NCBI RefSeq assembly: GCF_006335005.1
Contig: NZ_VDMP01000025.1
Span: 121,781 to 180,827, forward strand
Reading direction: 5' to 3'
Source: Nocardioides albidus
GTDB taxonomy: Bacteria > Actinomycetota > Actinomycetes > Propionibacteriales > Nocardioidaceae
DNA: 59,047 nucleotides
The notes under the pieces were generated by a model. That model was not told where the DNA came from. It saw only the letters and a program-made list of their open reading frames with translations, and did no database searches. The stretch's first letter is position 1, and every line of letters begins with the position of its first letter. This document shows positions 57,702 to 59,047 of the stretch, piece by piece. Both the position numbers and the translations under genes were made by a program.

Positions 57702-59047
57702 ATGACAGATCCGACGGACGACCTGCCGGTGGTGGTGATCGGCGCGGGGCCCCAGGGCCTGGCCGCGGCCGCCCACCTGCTCGAGCGCGGCCTGGAGCCG
57801 CTGGTGCTCGAGTCCGGGCCCGGACCGGCCGCCGCGGTCGCGGAGTGGGGCCACGTCCGGCTCTTCTCCGCCTGGCCCGAGCTGGTCGACCCGGCGGCCA
57901 CCCGGCTGCTCGCCCCGACCGGCTGGACCGCGCCGGCCCAGGGCTACCCGACCGGCGCGGAATGGATCGAGCGCTACCTCGCCCCGCTCGCCGCGGCGCT
58001 CGGCGACCGGATCCGGTACGACGCCCGCGTCAGCGGGGTCTCGCGCCGCGGCCGCGACCGGCTGGTCGACGCCGACCGAGCGTCGCAGCCGTTCACCGTC
58101 CACGTCGCCGACTCCGCCGGCCACGAGTCGCGGCTCGAGGCCCGGGCGGTGATCGACGCCTCCGGCACCTGGCGCCGCCCCAACCCCGCGGGCGCCGACG
58201 GCCTGCCGGCCCTGGGCGAGCTCGCCGCGGCGGCGCGTCTGGTCTCCCAGGTGCCGGACCGGGCCCGGCCCGAGCGGTACGCCGGGCGCCACACCGTCGT
58301 GCTCGGAGCGGGCGACTCCGCGTTCAACGCGATCCACGAGCTGGTCCGGATCGCCGCCGACCACCCCGGCACCCGGATCACGTGGGCGATCCGCCGGGCC
58401 GTCGGCGAGGGCACCTTCGGAGGAGGCGCGGCCGACGAGCTCCCGCGGCGGGGCGCGCTGGGCCAGCGGGCGCGCGAGGCGGTCCGGTCCGGCGCGGTCG
58501 AGCTGCTGACCGGGTTCCGCACCGCCGCCGTGCGCCACGAGCCGGGCGGCACGCGCGTCGTACTCGTCGGCGAGGACGGGCGGGAGCTCCCGGCAGCGGA
58601 CACTGTCGTCGTGCTGACCGGCTTCCGCCCCGACCTGACGTTCCTGTCCGAGATGAGGCTCGACCTCGACCCGACCCTCGAGGCGCCGCGCCTGATCGCC
58701 GCCGAGATCGACCCCAACATCCACTCCTGCGGCTCGGTGCGGGCCACCGGCGCCGCGGACCTCGCCCAGCCGGAGCCCGACCTCTACCTCGTCGGCATGA
58801 AGTCCTACGGTCGCGCGCCGACCTTCCTCGCCCTCACCGGCTACGAGCAGGTGCGCAGCGTGGTGGCCGCGCTCGCCGGCGACCACGAGGCGGCGGCGCG
58901 GGTGGAGCTGGTCCTGCCGGACACGGGCGTGTGCGGCGGGGCCGGGGTGTTCGACGACCCGGACAGCGCGGCGACCGGCGGCGGCTGCTGCGGCCCCGCT
59001 CCCGCCGCGGAGGTCCTGACGATCGGACGGACCCCTGTCGACGCCTG
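57702..59047 (+). CDS. FAD/NAD(P)-dependent oxidoreductase in arsenic context, 3' end missing
   Basis: At least 448 residues; the gene runs off the window. VVVIGAGPQGLAAAAHLLER binds FAD, and HTVVLGAGDSAFNAIHEL is the second Rossmann motif, as in flavin monooxygenases and thioredoxin-reductase-like enzymes. GVCGGAG and GGGCCGP near the visible end are Cys-rich and may bind arsenic or metal. The ATG at 57702 is preceded by GGAGG; ATGs at 57684 and 57687 are in frame. Control by the divergent ArsR suggests a role in arsenic or organoarsenic handling (inference). Confidence 0.8.
   Translation, partial: MTDPTDDLPVVVIGAGPQGLAAAAHLLERGLEPLVLESGPGPAAAVAEWGHVRLFSAWPELVDPAATRLLAPTGWTAPAQGYPTGAEWIERYLAPLAAALGDRIRYDARVSGVSRRGRDRLVDADRASQPFTVHVADSAGHESRLEARAVIDASGTWRRPNPAGADGLPALGELAAAARLVSQVPDRARPERYAGRHTVVLGAGDSAFNAIHELVRIAADHPGTRITWAIRRAVGEGTFGGGAADELPRRGALGQRAREAVRSGAVELLTGFRTAAVRHEPGGTRVVLVGEDGRELPAADTVVVLTGFRPDLTFLSEMRLDLDPTLEAPRLIAAEIDPNIHSCGSVRATGAADLAQPEPDLYLVGMKSYGRAPTFLALTGYEQVRSVVAALAGDHEAAARVELVLPDTGVCGGAGVFDDPDSAATGGGCCGPAPAAEVLTIGRTPVDA

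Overview
The window is high-GC DNA (roughly 70 percent by eye) with frequent GTG starts, dense 4-base start/stop overlaps (ATGA, GTGA), CsoR/CopZ/CopA copper genes, an ECF41-type sigma factor and several TetR, GntR, IclR and PucR regulators. This fits a free-living actinomycete chromosome, most likely Nocardioidaceae (Nocardioides-like); the genus is an inference from gene content and style. I see no rRNA, tRNA, CRISPR array, transposase or phage gene.

Layout. 0-3 kb: a cut-off secreted SMP-30-like protein, a NarL-type two-component pair and a nucleoside deaminase. 3-5.2 kb (minus): folE with an apparently leaderless promoter, translationally coupled to a ferredoxin-reductase-type flavoprotein, plus a small heptad-repeat protein. 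5.2-7.8 kb: an MpaB/DUF2236 oxygenase divergent from a TetR gene across a perfect 14-bp palindrome, then GNAT and VOC genes. 7.9-15 kb: a polyamine-type ABC operon (potA-potD-potB-potC, aldehyde dehydrogenase; minus) divergent from a GntR regulator co-translated with a soluble Cache-domain protein. 15-21 kb: DHFR-like protein, LysE exporter, a Phd/PIN toxin-antitoxin pair, a CDF metal exporter, an ASCH-like/HTH/HhH protein, a DUF305 lipoprotein, and a carboxymuconolactone-decarboxylase/ECF41 sigma pair with a matching ECF41 promoter.

21-37.7 kb: a long minus-strand catabolic operon (cyclase, branched-chain-type ABC importer with binding protein, AhpD-like protein, acyl-CoA ligase, FAH hydrolase, metallo-beta-lactamase-fold hydrolase, thiolase, tandem OsmC protein, hydroxybutyrate dehydrogenase and a tiny ORF) headed by a PucR regulator and flanked by TetR, a two-subunit CoA transferase and an IclR gene. 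Its substrate is unknown. A 9-mer that is strongly over-represented elsewhere in the window (GGTACGACG, 18 copies) is absent from 18.6 to 37.9 kb, which suggests this block was acquired.

38-44 kb: a PepSY membrane protein with two small membrane proteins, a second IclR regulator, and a ferredoxin/ferredoxin-reductase pair. An identical 19-bp inverted repeat lies before the PepSY operon and in the IclR/ferredoxin divergent region, which ties them into one putative redox regulon. chrA follows.

44-59 kb: a second PIN toxin-antitoxin pair, a GNAT remnant, a copper operon (csoR, copZ, His-rich membrane protein, copA), a two-VOC-domain protein between two copies of a long palindromic repeat, a histidine kinase fused to a DUF4173-like membrane domain with its response regulator, two MFS transporters, a CAP-domain protein, a TMEM165/GDT1 manganese exporter behind a yybP-ykoY-like riboswitch, and an ArsR regulator divergent from a flavoprotein that runs off the right edge.
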